Of a DNA stretch of 64,000 nucleotides, positions 18,108-25,678 are shown piece after piece (the stretch's first letter is position 1; the number at the start of each line of letters is the position of its first letter). The notes beneath the pieces are model-generated. The model was given only the letters and a program-made list of their open reading frames with translations. It was not told where the DNA came from and searched no databases. Source of the stretch: Pedobacter nutrimenti. GTDB taxonomy: Bacteria; Bacteroidota; Bacteroidia; Sphingobacteriales; Sphingobacteriaceae. The translations under genes and the position numbers were made by a program. The stretch spans positions 695,745 through 759,744 of the forward strand of contig NZ_QKLU01000003.1 in NCBI RefSeq assembly GCF_003208655.1, read 5' to 3'.

Positions 18108-18581
18108 ATGATCTTATCTAAAGACGTCGAAAGCCAAATCGGGCAGCTCCTCTCCAAAAACAAAAAAATTGAAGCCATAAAATTGGTTATAGACACTACA
18201 AAATGTGGGCTGAAAGAAGCCAAAGATTTTATAGATCACTATGCGGCCGGTTGGTCAGCAGACAATGCGCCGGTCAATACCGATCAGGAAATATTAAGTC
18301 TTTTGGCGCAGGGCAGAAAACTGGAGGCTGTGAAACTGTATAAAGAGAGTAGTCGCGCCGGACTGGCAGAAAGTAAAGACTATGTCGAGGCCTTATGGGA
18401 ACAGCATCAAAGCAGCGCTGGATCAGCTGTGTCCAAAAGCCGGGATACACAGATCGATCAGTTGGTCCTTAACCAGCAGGGGACCCGGCCGGTAAAACGC
18501 ATTTCCAATAAAGTGATCCTGGCCATTATTGCTATTCTGGCCATTTTGCTGCTGGTATACATCATCTCTTCGGCCGGCTAA
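18108..18581 (+). CDS. Membrane protein with two ribosomal L7/L12 C-terminal-like repeats
   Basis: The 157-residue protein contains two copies of a roughly 40-residue motif like the C-terminal domain of ribosomal protein L7/L12. Copy one (about residues 6-45) reads KKIEAIKLVIDTTKCGLKEA. Copy two (about 60-103) reads RKLEAVKLYKESSRAGLAES. A basic linker and one C-terminal transmembrane helix (about 133-156) follow, so the repeats would face the cytoplasm as a tail-anchored protein. The L7/L12 domain recruits translation GTPases on the ribosome; stand-alone bacterial proteins with this motif have no established role. The domain call is firm and the function unknown. Confidence 0.8.
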   Translation: MILSKDVESQIGQLLSKNKKIEAIKLVIDTTKCGLKEAKDFIDHYAAGWSADNAPVNTDQEILSLLAQGRKLEAVKLYKESSRAGLAESKDYVEALWEQHQSSAGSAVSKSRDTQIDQLVLNQQGTRPVKRISNKVILAIIAILAILLLVYIISSAG

Positions 18582-18766
18582 TTTTTTGTTGAACTTATTT
18601 TTTTGAAAATTTATAAACGGTTGTTTTAGAATTGTTTAAATAAAATTTGCTCTTCTATTGTTGGGCGAATGTGATTTTCTTTTCACAGAATTGTAACTCT
18701 TTTATTCTTTTATTGCGATTTAAACAGAATAGACGCATATTTAGTAAACGAATTAGCCAATATATT

Positions 18767-19033
18767 ATGTTAGGGGAATTAATAGAAAAAGAAGCAATAG
18801 ATGTTACCGAGATCATACCAGCTGATCAGAACCATACAGAAGAACTAAGAGACAGATTGAATGCGGCCCAGCGATTGGGAAATGAATTTAAATCTAAAGC
18901 AGAAATCACTTTTAACACCAAATTCGGACCAAAAACAGTAAGTACAACGGTTTGGTCCGTGACAAAAGAATACCTGCAATTGAAAAGCGGGATCCATATT
19001 CCACTGAGCAGCCTGATTGATGTCGATTTTTAG
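18767..19033 (+). CDS. Small conserved-looking hypothetical protein (88 residues)
   Basis: The ATG at 18767 is preferred; the reading frame continues back to 18647, but that part is Phe/Asn/Arg-rich and looks non-coding. The 88-residue product is soluble, acidic at the N-terminus, and ends in beta-strand-like segments (TVWSVTKEYLQLKSGIHIPLSS). No domain is recognised. The end of the gene faces the sigma-region-2 gene on the opposite strand, with one base between the stop codons. Confidence 0.6.
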   Translation: MLGELIEKEAIDVTEIIPADQNHTEELRDRLNAAQRLGNEFKSKAEITFNTKFGPKTVSTTVWSVTKEYLQLKSGIHIPLSSLIDVDF

Positions 19034-19034
19034 A

Positions 19035-19487
19035 TTAGAGCCCTTTTAGCATAGAATTCACCAAAACACCCATTACCGGAGCAGAAACCAGCTCTGGGTA
19101 GAGGTTTTGCGAACGTGTTTTGAGGAAGGCACGCTCTTCAATGCGGTTGTACTTTTCCAGACCTGCACGGATGAGTTGTGCTTTAAACTGTTCATCAGCA
19201 ACTGCCTTACCATAGTAATCCTGGATCAGGTTGCGGCTCACAACAGAAAGATACATGCGAAAAGACTTTTCGGGATCAATGTGTTTTCTGTTGTCCCAAA
19301 TTCCAAAAAAAAACTGCTCCAATACTTCTTTGACCAGTTGGTCGGATTTAAGAAGGGCCATCAGATTGCTGGCCAGGCGTGGCTTATATTTATTATACAG
19401 CAGGGCACAAGCTTTTGCTTTGTCTTGTTTCAACAGAACCAGGAGTTCTTTTTCTGCATATAAAGCCTCGGGGCTTTGAGCGTACAT
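19035..19487 (-). CDS. ECF sigma-70 region 2-like protein lacking region 4
   Basis: The 150-residue protein begins like a Bacteroidota ECF sigma factor. LLVLLKQDKAKACALLYNKYKP and LVKEVLEQFFFGIWDNRKHI align with region 2.1-2.2, and FRMYLSVVSRNLIQDYY with 2.3-2.4. The sequence after residue 110 has no recognisable region 4 helix-turn-helix and ends at residue 150, while full ECF factors in this window are 185-198 residues. It may be a degraded sigma factor, a regulator that competes for RNA polymerase, or a diverged family. The reading frame is intact, which argues against simple decay. Confidence 0.65.
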   Translation of the reverse strand: MYAQSPEALYAEKELLVLLKQDKAKACALLYNKYKPRLASNLMALLKSDQLVKEVLEQFFFGIWDNRKHIDPEKSFRMYLSVVSRNLIQDYYGKAVADEQFKAQLIRAGLEKYNRIEERAFLKTRSQNLYPELVSAPVMGVLVNSMLKGL

Positions 19488-19918
19488 GGATTTAACGATT
19501 ATTTTGGGATGATCGGTTAATAAATACAGTTACAATATTACATAATATTTCAGAAAATTAACAAAATAGTAAACATTTATTGTTCCATTGTGGACATATT
19601 TCTGTCTCCTAGGTTGATTTCAAAGGAATTTTAGGCTTTTAAGTGGCTTTAGGCAACTAATTAGTGTGTTTTTTTTAAAAAATATAACTTATGTATCAAT
19701 TGAGATACTTTGGGAATGTACCGGTCAATATGTTGGTCAATAGGTGCTTAGCTAAAATGTCGCCTTGCTGGTTTTAGCTTTTGATTTCTGCCATATAAGG
19801 GATATTTATACCCATAAAGCAATATTAATCAAAAAGAAAGTCTCCTGGTTTTAATGTTTATTTAGATTTATTCCAATTAGCCGCTCTTTTTCTATCTTTG
19901 CCCAAATTTATAAGATAG
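19488..19918. other. 431-base intergenic region upstream of the siderophore-type receptor
   Basis: AT-rich stretch with stops in all frames. The only motif I can support is a -7 promoter element near its right end (19893). I see no tRNA-like or riboswitch-like fold and no obvious Fur-box palindrome. Its length may reflect divergent promoters for the flanking genes. Confidence 0.5.
19893..19900 (+). promoter_or_regulatory. Bacteroidota -7 promoter element
   Basis: TATCTTTG matches TAnnTTTG and lies 19 bases before the receptor start codon at 19919, implying a very short leader RNA. Confidence 0.55.
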
Positions 19919-22276
19919 ATGAAAAGAATTTTACCCCTGTTTTTCTTTTTGGCAACTGCATTTTTAAAGTTGAATGCCCAAAATATTAAAATACAAGGTT
20001 TTGTTGCAGATCAAAACTCAAAGTTACCTTACGTAACCATTTCAGTTAAAGAATCGCAGAAAACCGTTAGTGATGCCAACGGTCATTATAGTTTATTTGT
20101 GCCTAAAGGGAGTCCGGTTAACCTTAAAGCTTATGCGGTAGGGTATAAGGTGCAAAATATTACACTCAACGGCCTGGACCGGGATACGCTGCTGAACTTG
20201 ATTTTGCAACCTGAAGCCAATACTCTGGATAATGTAGTGATATCCGCAACCCGTCGTCCGGAAGATATCCGGAACATTGCCGCCTCGGTAACCATAGTTC
20301 CCCGGAAAAAACTCGAAATGGAAATGGCTATTAATCCCGATCTGAGCACCATTCTGGCCAATCAGGTTCCTGGTTTTGCCCCTTCAGCCCAAACAGGCAA
20401 TAACGTTGGACAGAACCTTCGGGGACGGCCAATGCTGGTGATGATTGATGGGGTAAGTCAATCTTCTCCGCTTCGTAATGCAGAAGTTGACCTGCGTTCT
20501 GTAGACCCATCTGTATTGCAGCAAATAGAGGTCGTTAAAGGCGCTACAGCAATTTACGGAAACGGAGCTGCTGGTGGTCTGGTCAATTATGTGACGCTGG
20601 TACCTGATACCGCTGCCCGTTTTGCTGGTAAAACCCAGGTGAGTTTAAATGGATCACTGGTCAAACCTAAAAATTCAGTCGGTGGTCGCATCAGCCAGAT
20701 GTTTTATGGAAAAGTTGGAAAATTCGATTATGTCGCAAGCGGAACTTACGAACAGACCGGTGAATACAAGGATGCCAAAGGAGATGTGGTCGGGCCTAAT
20801 TACAGTCTTGGGGAAACAGATACTTACAACGCTTTTGCCAAAATCGGTTACCAGCCTGCAAAGAACCAGCGTATACAACTGATGTATAACTTATTCAGTA
20901 GTTTACAGAACAGCAATTTTACCCTGGTGAATGGCAACCTGAGTACTGGGCAAAAAGCAACAGGTGTTTTGGGCAAGCCGCTGGGCAAACCTACAGGGGT
21001 CGATTATAACCACAACCTCCACCTTTCCTATAAAATTGACAGCATTTTTCTGAATACCAGTTTAACTGCCGATGCTTATTATGAAAAGCGTCAGGATGTC
21101 TTTTATGTATCTTTAGGCCGTTTTGATGGCGGAGATGGTCAATCACTGGCCAATAATGATAAAAAAGGCGCACGTTTGTTCCTGCAGACCCCGCTGCTTG
21201 AAAATGAGTTTGTAAAAGCCAACCTGTCTTATGGACTGGATTTTTTAAGGGATAAAACTTCACAGCCCCTGGTGGATGGCCGGGTATGGGTACCGGAAAT
21301 GGACATGAGCAATCTGGCCCCTTTTGCCCAGGCAGATGTCCGGATCCTGAAAGACCTGATTTTTAAAACGGGCCTGCGCTATGAGCGGGTAAACATTAAA
21401 GTGGCAGATTACCGGACCTTGCGCATTTCTGGTGCGGGAGGGACGACCATTACGCCTTCTTTTGATGTAAAGGGTGGTAACCTTAAATACGGTACTTACC
21501 TGTTTAATGCGGGTTTAAAATATAATAAACTGGCCTTGTTTAGCCCTTTTGTGAGTTTTTCTCAAGGATTTTCTGTGATGGACATTGGCCTTGCCCTGCG
21601 TGATGCCAAAGTAAACAGCATCGATAAAATCAATACCGATGCTGTTTTGGTGAACAACTATGAAGCTGGGTTTGAAACCCGTTACCAGGACCTGACTTTT
21701 ACCGCCTCGGCTTATACGAGCACTTCCAAACTTGGAATAGAAGTCGTTTATGATCCGGCTACAGATTTGTTCAACACGGCCAGAAGTCCGGAAAAAATTT
21801 ATGGTTTTGAACTGACGGCCGCCTATAACCTTATGCCTTCTCTGCAACTGGGTGCCAGTTATAGTTATACCGAGGGTAAAAGGGACATCAACAACAATGG
21901 TAAATACAATGATCCGGAAGATATGTACCTCAATGGAAGAAGGATTGCCGCACCAAAAGTGACCGGTACGGTAACCTATAGCCCCTTGAAAGTACTGGAC
22001 CTGACCCTGAATTATACAGGAATTGGCTCCCGTAATCGTTTCCAGAAAAATGCAAATGGCATTTACAATGGGAATGAAGGCGCAGTTAAGGCGTATAACT
22101 TATTTAGTTTTGCCGGCAGTTACCAGATTCAGAAAGGAACCCGCATCACCCTGGGGGTAGATAACATTTTTAACGAAGATTATTTTCCGGCAAGGGCACA
22201 ATGGTTTATGCAGCCAGGCTTTTATTCCAAAGGCCGGGGAACATCTGTAAATCTGGGCATATCTTTAAGTTACTAG
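19919..22276 (+). CDS. TonB-dependent siderophore-type receptor
   Basis: The 785-residue receptor has a signal peptide (cut near ...LNAQ, residue 21), a carboxypeptidase-regulatory-like domain (about 23-105) and a plug. The plug contains DNVVISATRRPEDIRNIAAS, IEVVKGATAIYGNGAAGG and LVNY. A 22-strand barrel follows and ends with YFPARAQWFMQPGFYSKGRG and a terminal SLSY strand, the C-terminal pattern of ferrichrome/hydroxamate-type receptors. It lacks an STN domain, so it probably transports without sigma-factor signalling. Ferric siderophore uptake is inferred from the family. A terminator follows, so it is probably a single-gene unit. Confidence 0.87.
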   Translation: MKRILPLFFFLATAFLKLNAQNIKIQGFVADQNSKLPYVTISVKESQKTVSDANGHYSLFVPKGSPVNLKAYAVGYKVQNITLNGLDRDTLLNLILQPEANTLDNVVISATRRPEDIRNIAASVTIVPRKKLEMEMAINPDLSTILANQVPGFAPSAQTGNNVGQNLRGRPMLVMIDGVSQSSPLRNAEVDLRSVDPSVLQQIEVVKGATAIYGNGAAGGLVNYVTLVPDTAARFAGKTQVSLNGSLVKPKNSVGGRISQMFYGKVGKFDYVASGTYEQTGEYKDAKGDVVGPNYSLGETDTYNAFAKIGYQPAKNQRIQLMYNLFSSLQNSNFTLVNGNLSTGQKATGVLGKPLGKPTGVDYNHNLHLSYKIDSIFLNTSLTADAYYEKRQDVFYVSLGRFDGGDGQSLANNDKKGARLFLQTPLLENEFVKANLSYGLDFLRDKTSQPLVDGRVWVPEMDMSNLAPFAQADVRILKDLIFKTGLRYERVNIKVADYRTLRISGAGGTTITPSFDVKGGNLKYGTYLFNAGLKYNKLALFSPFVSFSQGFSVMDIGLALRDAKVNSIDKINTDAVLVNNYEAGFETRYQDLTFTASAYTSTSKLGIEVVYDPATDLFNTARSPEKIYGFELTAAYNLMPSLQLGASYSYTEGKRDINNNGKYNDPEDMYLNGRRIAAPKVTGTVTYSPLKVLDLTLNYTGIGSRNRFQKNANGIYNGNEGAVKAYNLFSFAGSYQIQKGTRITLGVDNIFNEDYFPARAQWFMQPGFYSKGRGTSVNLGISLSY

Positions 22277-22295
22277 ATCGTTGTGTAAAAACGCA

Positions 22296-22325
22296 TAAAA
22301 AAAGGGCCTTATGGCCCTTTTTTTA
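22296..22325 (+). terminator. Rho-independent terminator after the siderophore receptor gene
   Basis: An inverted repeat built around AGGGCC/GGCCCT with an A run on the left and a long T run on the right lies 20 bases after the stop codon. Confidence 0.85.
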
Positions 22326-22428
22326 TAGATAAGCATTTGATTTAATGATCTTGCTGTCAATTTATTTAACGCAAACTTAATCATAGGGCTATAACAGTTT
22401 GATAGATTAGGGACTTAATCCCTTTAAA

Positions 22429-23817
22429 ATGCGCTCTGTAACCCTTGTTCCCGGAAATTTTAGACTTTACATCACTTTTGTCTTCTGTGTGCTTTTTGGC
22501 TGCAGAAAAGACGATTATAAACCGGATTTTCCTTCAGGAAGCAATGAATTTATCAATTCCTGGGTGCTGGACAGTATGAAAGTTTATTATTACTGGAACA
22601 GCAGTTTGCCCTCCAGGCCTAACTTTAATCAGCTGCCAATCTATTTCTTTAATGGGATTAAAAATCCGTCTGATCGTTTTTCCCGCCTGATCAACCCGGC
22701 GGTTCCGGAAAGTTATTATCCTTCGCTGTTGCACAATTTTGGCTTTGACCTGGCGGTATATCAATCAGGGACGGAGATCCGTACAGTGATTACCCTGGTT
22801 GTTCCCGGCACCCAGGCACAAAAAGAAGGCCTGAAAAGGGGCGACATCATTAAGCAGATGAACGGACAGCAGCCTGGCGCGCAGAATGCCGCCGCTTTGA
22901 TTGAAAGCAGCATCAAGGCACGTAAAATTGTTCTGGACCTGGAAGGAAAGGGCAACCTGAACCTGGGGGCTGCCCTGATTTCCGAAAACCCTGTATACAA
23001 TTACCGGATGCTGGATGTTCCCGGAAAAAAAATAGCTTATCTGTTCCTGAATTCTTTTGAAGGCAGGTCCAAGTATGACCTCCAAAAGGCCTTTGCTTAT
23101 TTTAACCAGGAGCAGGCTACTGAACTGATTGCAGACCTGCGTTATAACCCGGGCGGAGATATCGGAATGGCTGCGGTTTTAGGTGCTGCTGTTGCTGCGG
23201 TCGCCCCCAGCGATGTTTTTGTAGAGTACAGGGGCAATGCCAATGCTGGTAACAGAAAGAGCAGCTTTCAAAGTACAATTGCAGCGGTGGCTGCTGGTTA
23301 TACCTTTAGTTTTTCTGAAGTACAGTCCTGGCGACTTCCTTTAAAAAGGGTATTTATCCTGACAGGAAACCATACCGCCTCTGCGGCCGAATTTCTGATA
23401 AAAGGGCTAAGGCCCTGGATAGAGGTCGTACAGGTTGGCAGCCAGACACTGGGTAAAGACATGGCCTCTTTTGTAATCCGTGAAAAAGACAATCCTGCAA
23501 AGGTGGGCAACTGGTCTATCGAGCCTATGATTTTTAAGCTGTACAACAGCCAGGGCAGCGGAGACTATCCTTCGGGCCTGGTGCCCGATGTGTCGGCAGA
23601 TGAATTTGCCTTGCCATTACTGGAGCCTGGAAATGTAAATGATCCTCTTATTGCTGCGGCGTTAAACAGAATGGGCGGCATTTCTTCTTCCAGGATCAGT
23701 TCCATCGGAGCGGTGCAGCGCTCATCCGGGCCTTCTAAATTGCTCTTCCCCGACAGAAACTACCTGGACCAGAGTACATCCTCCAGCGGGGTCCGGGTTA
23801 AGTTAACACAGAGATAA
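22429..23817 (+). CDS. S41 family (C-terminal processing) peptidase, lipoprotein
   Basis: The 462-residue protein has a lipobox ending at Cys25 (VLFGC), followed by RKDD, a pattern like the surface-export signal of Bacteroidota lipoproteins. An N-terminal helical domain precedes a PDZ domain (about residues 95-185) and an S41 catalytic core. The core has DLRYNPGGD and a TASAAEF motif with the probable nucleophile Ser318. S41 peptidases cleave proteins near the C-terminus. The role here is unknown. It sits between a siderophore receptor gene and an ECF sigma gene without a terminator after it; the sigma gene has its own -7 element. Confidence 0.9.
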   Translation: MRSVTLVPGNFRLYITFVFCVLFGCRKDDYKPDFPSGSNEFINSWVLDSMKVYYYWNSSLPSRPNFNQLPIYFFNGIKNPSDRFSRLINPAVPESYYPSLLHNFGFDLAVYQSGTEIRTVITLVVPGTQAQKEGLKRGDIIKQMNGQQPGAQNAAALIESSIKARKIVLDLEGKGNLNLGAALISENPVYNYRMLDVPGKKIAYLFLNSFEGRSKYDLQKAFAYFNQEQATELIADLRYNPGGDIGMAAVLGAAVAAVAPSDVFVEYRGNANAGNRKSSFQSTIAAVAAGYTFSFSEVQSWRLPLKRVFILTGNHTASAAEFLIKGLRPWIEVVQVGSQTLGKDMASFVIREKDNPAKVGNWSIEPMIFKLYNSQGSGDYPSGLVPDVSADEFALPLLEPGNVNDPLIAAALNRMGGISSSRISSIGAVQRSSGPSKLLFPDRNYLDQSTSSSGVRVKLTQR

Positions 23818-23850
23818 TCCTGCGGTAACTTAAATACACAACCGGCCAAA

Positions 23851-23858
23851 TAGTTTTG
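23851..23858 (+). promoter_or_regulatory. Bacteroidota -7 promoter element for the first ECF locus
   Basis: TAGTTTTG matches TAnnTTTG and lies 26 bases before the ECF sigma start codon at 23885. Confidence 0.5.
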
Positions 23859-23884
23859 TATAAATCACCTTATGACGATCTCCA

Positions 23885-24442
23885 ATGGAAAAACTTGGGC
23901 AAGAAATAGTTGAACGATTTATTAATGGCGATGAAAGCTCCTTTTCCAGAATTTTTGATGTGTTCAGCACCAGGATCTGGACCTATTTCTATAAAAATAC
24001 CCGCTCCCGTGAAGTGACAGAAGAACTGGTCAACGATGCTTTTATGCGTTTATGGGAATATCGGGCAAATATAGATCCCCGGCAGGGCATACGTAATTAT
24101 CTCTATAGTATTGCCAAAAATCTATTGTATAGCTGGCTTCGTCAGGCTTCCCGCGATGTAAAAAAGAAGGCAGAACTGGAACAGGCCTGCCGCTCTGAGC
24201 TGGAAACAGCCGACCGTTCAGCAGCATTAAATGCCTCCATTGACCTGAAAAATTTGCTTCAGAAAACAGAAGAGCTGCTTCCTGAAAAACGCAGAAAGGT
24301 TTTTGCCATGTCCAAATTGCTGGGCCTGTCTTATGCCGAAATCGCTGTCCGGTTATCCATCAGCAAAGAGACCGTTAAAGACCACCTCTCCAAGGCCTCT
24401 CAAAGTTTGTCTTCCCTGAACGAATCCGGAGATTATATTTAG
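23885..24442 (+). CDS. ECF sigma-70 factor (FecI-like)
   Basis: The 185-residue sigma factor has region 2 (about residues 12-85, with EELVNDAFMRLWEYRANID and NYLYSIAKNLLYSWLRQ) and region 4 (about 120-178). The region 4 helix-turn-helix reads LSYAEIAVRLSISKETVKDHL. It would direct RNA polymerase to genes of this locus and be held by the FecR protein encoded 125 bases downstream. The TonB receptor two genes on carries an STN domain, so the three proteins form a classical outer-membrane-to-cytoplasm signalling path. Confidence 0.93.
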   Translation: MEKLGQEIVERFINGDESSFSRIFDVFSTRIWTYFYKNTRSREVTEELVNDAFMRLWEYRANIDPRQGIRNYLYSIAKNLLYSWLRQASRDVKKKAELEQACRSELETADRSAALNASIDLKNLLQKTEELLPEKRRKVFAMSKLLGLSYAEIAVRLSISKETVKDHLSKASQSLSSLNESGDYI

Positions 24443-24567
24443 ATTTTTATTTTACTGATAATGAATGTCTTATTTGTTTTTTTAAAAAAAACTGAACAAT
24501 AGGACCCCCCGTTTTCCTGCCAGCTGCTGTATATGTTCCTGTACCCGCAATTTAAGGGTGGAACTAA

Positions 24568-25551
24568 ATGAATCAGGAAAGAAAAAAGGAGTTACTCGGA
24601 AAATTCGCAGACCGGAGCCTGAGCCCGGCAGAGCAGGAAGAATTCTGGGAAATGATGCAGCTGGAACAGCAGGATGATCTGGATCTGGAATTCGGATTTT
24701 CAGAATTGGAGGTTGACCCCCAGGAGCAGCAGGATTCTATCGCTGCAGTAAAAAACCGGTTGACCGGACAGATCGGCAAAAAGAAAAGATCCTATAAATT
24801 TTTATATAAAGGCATTGCAGCCATTGCGGCTGTATTGCTCCTGATCACAGGATTTAAGGTGTATCAGGATTATAAATATGTTAAAAATACAAATACCTTC
24901 ATTACCGTAAGGGTTCCGGTAGGTAAAATGCAACGGGTATTCCTATCGGACAGTTCTGTGGTGACTGTTTCTTCGGGTTCTGTGTTTAAATACCCCAAAG
25001 CTTTTGCTAAAAACAGCAGAGTAGTTTACCTGAGTTCTGGTAAAGCTTTTTTTGAGGTGGCAAAGGACCGCTCCAGGCCATTTAGTGTCCGCTCGGGAGA
25101 ATTGTCTACCACTGCGTTGGGAACCTCCTTTACCGTGCAGTATAATGCGGCTTATGGCTGGGAGAAGGTAAACTTATATACCGGAAAGGTTGTCATCAGC
25201 AGAAGGGTTAATGGTGGTCAGGCCAAACCAGTGTACCTGACCCCTGGTAAGGCTTATGAATACATCGCAGGTCAGGGAAATGTATTTGGCTTTGATCCAT
25301 CGCACCAGCAGCCTTTAACAGAACGTAATGCCCTTCATTTTGCGCATACCCCTTTCAGTGAGGCCATTTACCAGATTTCCAGTTATTACAATATCCATAT
25401 TCACTTCAATCCTGTACAAACCCGTCATTATACGGTCAATGGTGATTTTGCCGGTCAGAGTGCAGAGGAAACTTTACAGTCACTGGTTTTTATTCACCAG
25501 CTTAAATTCACCAGATCCGACAGCTTAAACTATAGCATTATGAAAAAATAG
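24568..25551 (+). CDS. FecR-family anti-sigma factor
   Basis: The 327-residue protein has an N-terminal cytoplasmic segment (residues 1-80) that would bind the sigma factor and one transmembrane helix (about 84-103). Its periplasmic FecR domain (about 108-200) contains VPVGKMQRVFLSDSSVV and TTALGTSF. A C-terminal DUF4974-type domain (about 255-325) includes HFAHTPFSEAIYQISSYYNI. In this family the periplasmic end reads the state of the STN domain of the partner receptor and relays it to the sigma factor. The gene lies between the sigma and receptor genes, as expected. Confidence 0.92.
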   Translation: MNQERKKELLGKFADRSLSPAEQEEFWEMMQLEQQDDLDLEFGFSELEVDPQEQQDSIAAVKNRLTGQIGKKKRSYKFLYKGIAAIAAVLLLITGFKVYQDYKYVKNTNTFITVRVPVGKMQRVFLSDSSVVTVSSGSVFKYPKAFAKNSRVVYLSSGKAFFEVAKDRSRPFSVRSGELSTTALGTSFTVQYNAAYGWEKVNLYTGKVVISRRVNGGQAKPVYLTPGKAYEYIAGQGNVFGFDPSHQQPLTERNALHFAHTPFSEAIYQISSYYNIHIHFNPVQTRHYTVNGDFAGQSAEETLQSLVFIHQLKFTRSDSLNYSIMKK

Positions 25552-25552
25552 A

Positions 25553-25643
25553 TACTAAAAATCAAATGAGGTACAAAAAGAAAGTGCCGTTCGGTAAAAC
25601 GGCACTTTACAATGTGGGTCCTAGCCACTACTAAAAATCAAAT
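25553..25643 (+). repeat. Pair of 15-bp direct repeats flanking a perfect hairpin
   Basis: TACTAAAAATCAAAT occurs at 25553-25567 and again at 25629-25643. Each copy is followed four bases later by TACAAA. Between them is a perfect 11-bp stem (25581-25591 with 25598-25608, 6-base loop). A 12-base part of the repeat recurs at 29263-29274 before the beta-helix lipoprotein gene. The layout could be a processing or attenuation element between fecR and the receptor gene, or a small inserted hairpin flanked by a duplication. Confidence 0.7.
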
Positions 25644-25678
25644 TTAATACAAATCAGTAAAAAATTTCCTGCAAAAAT

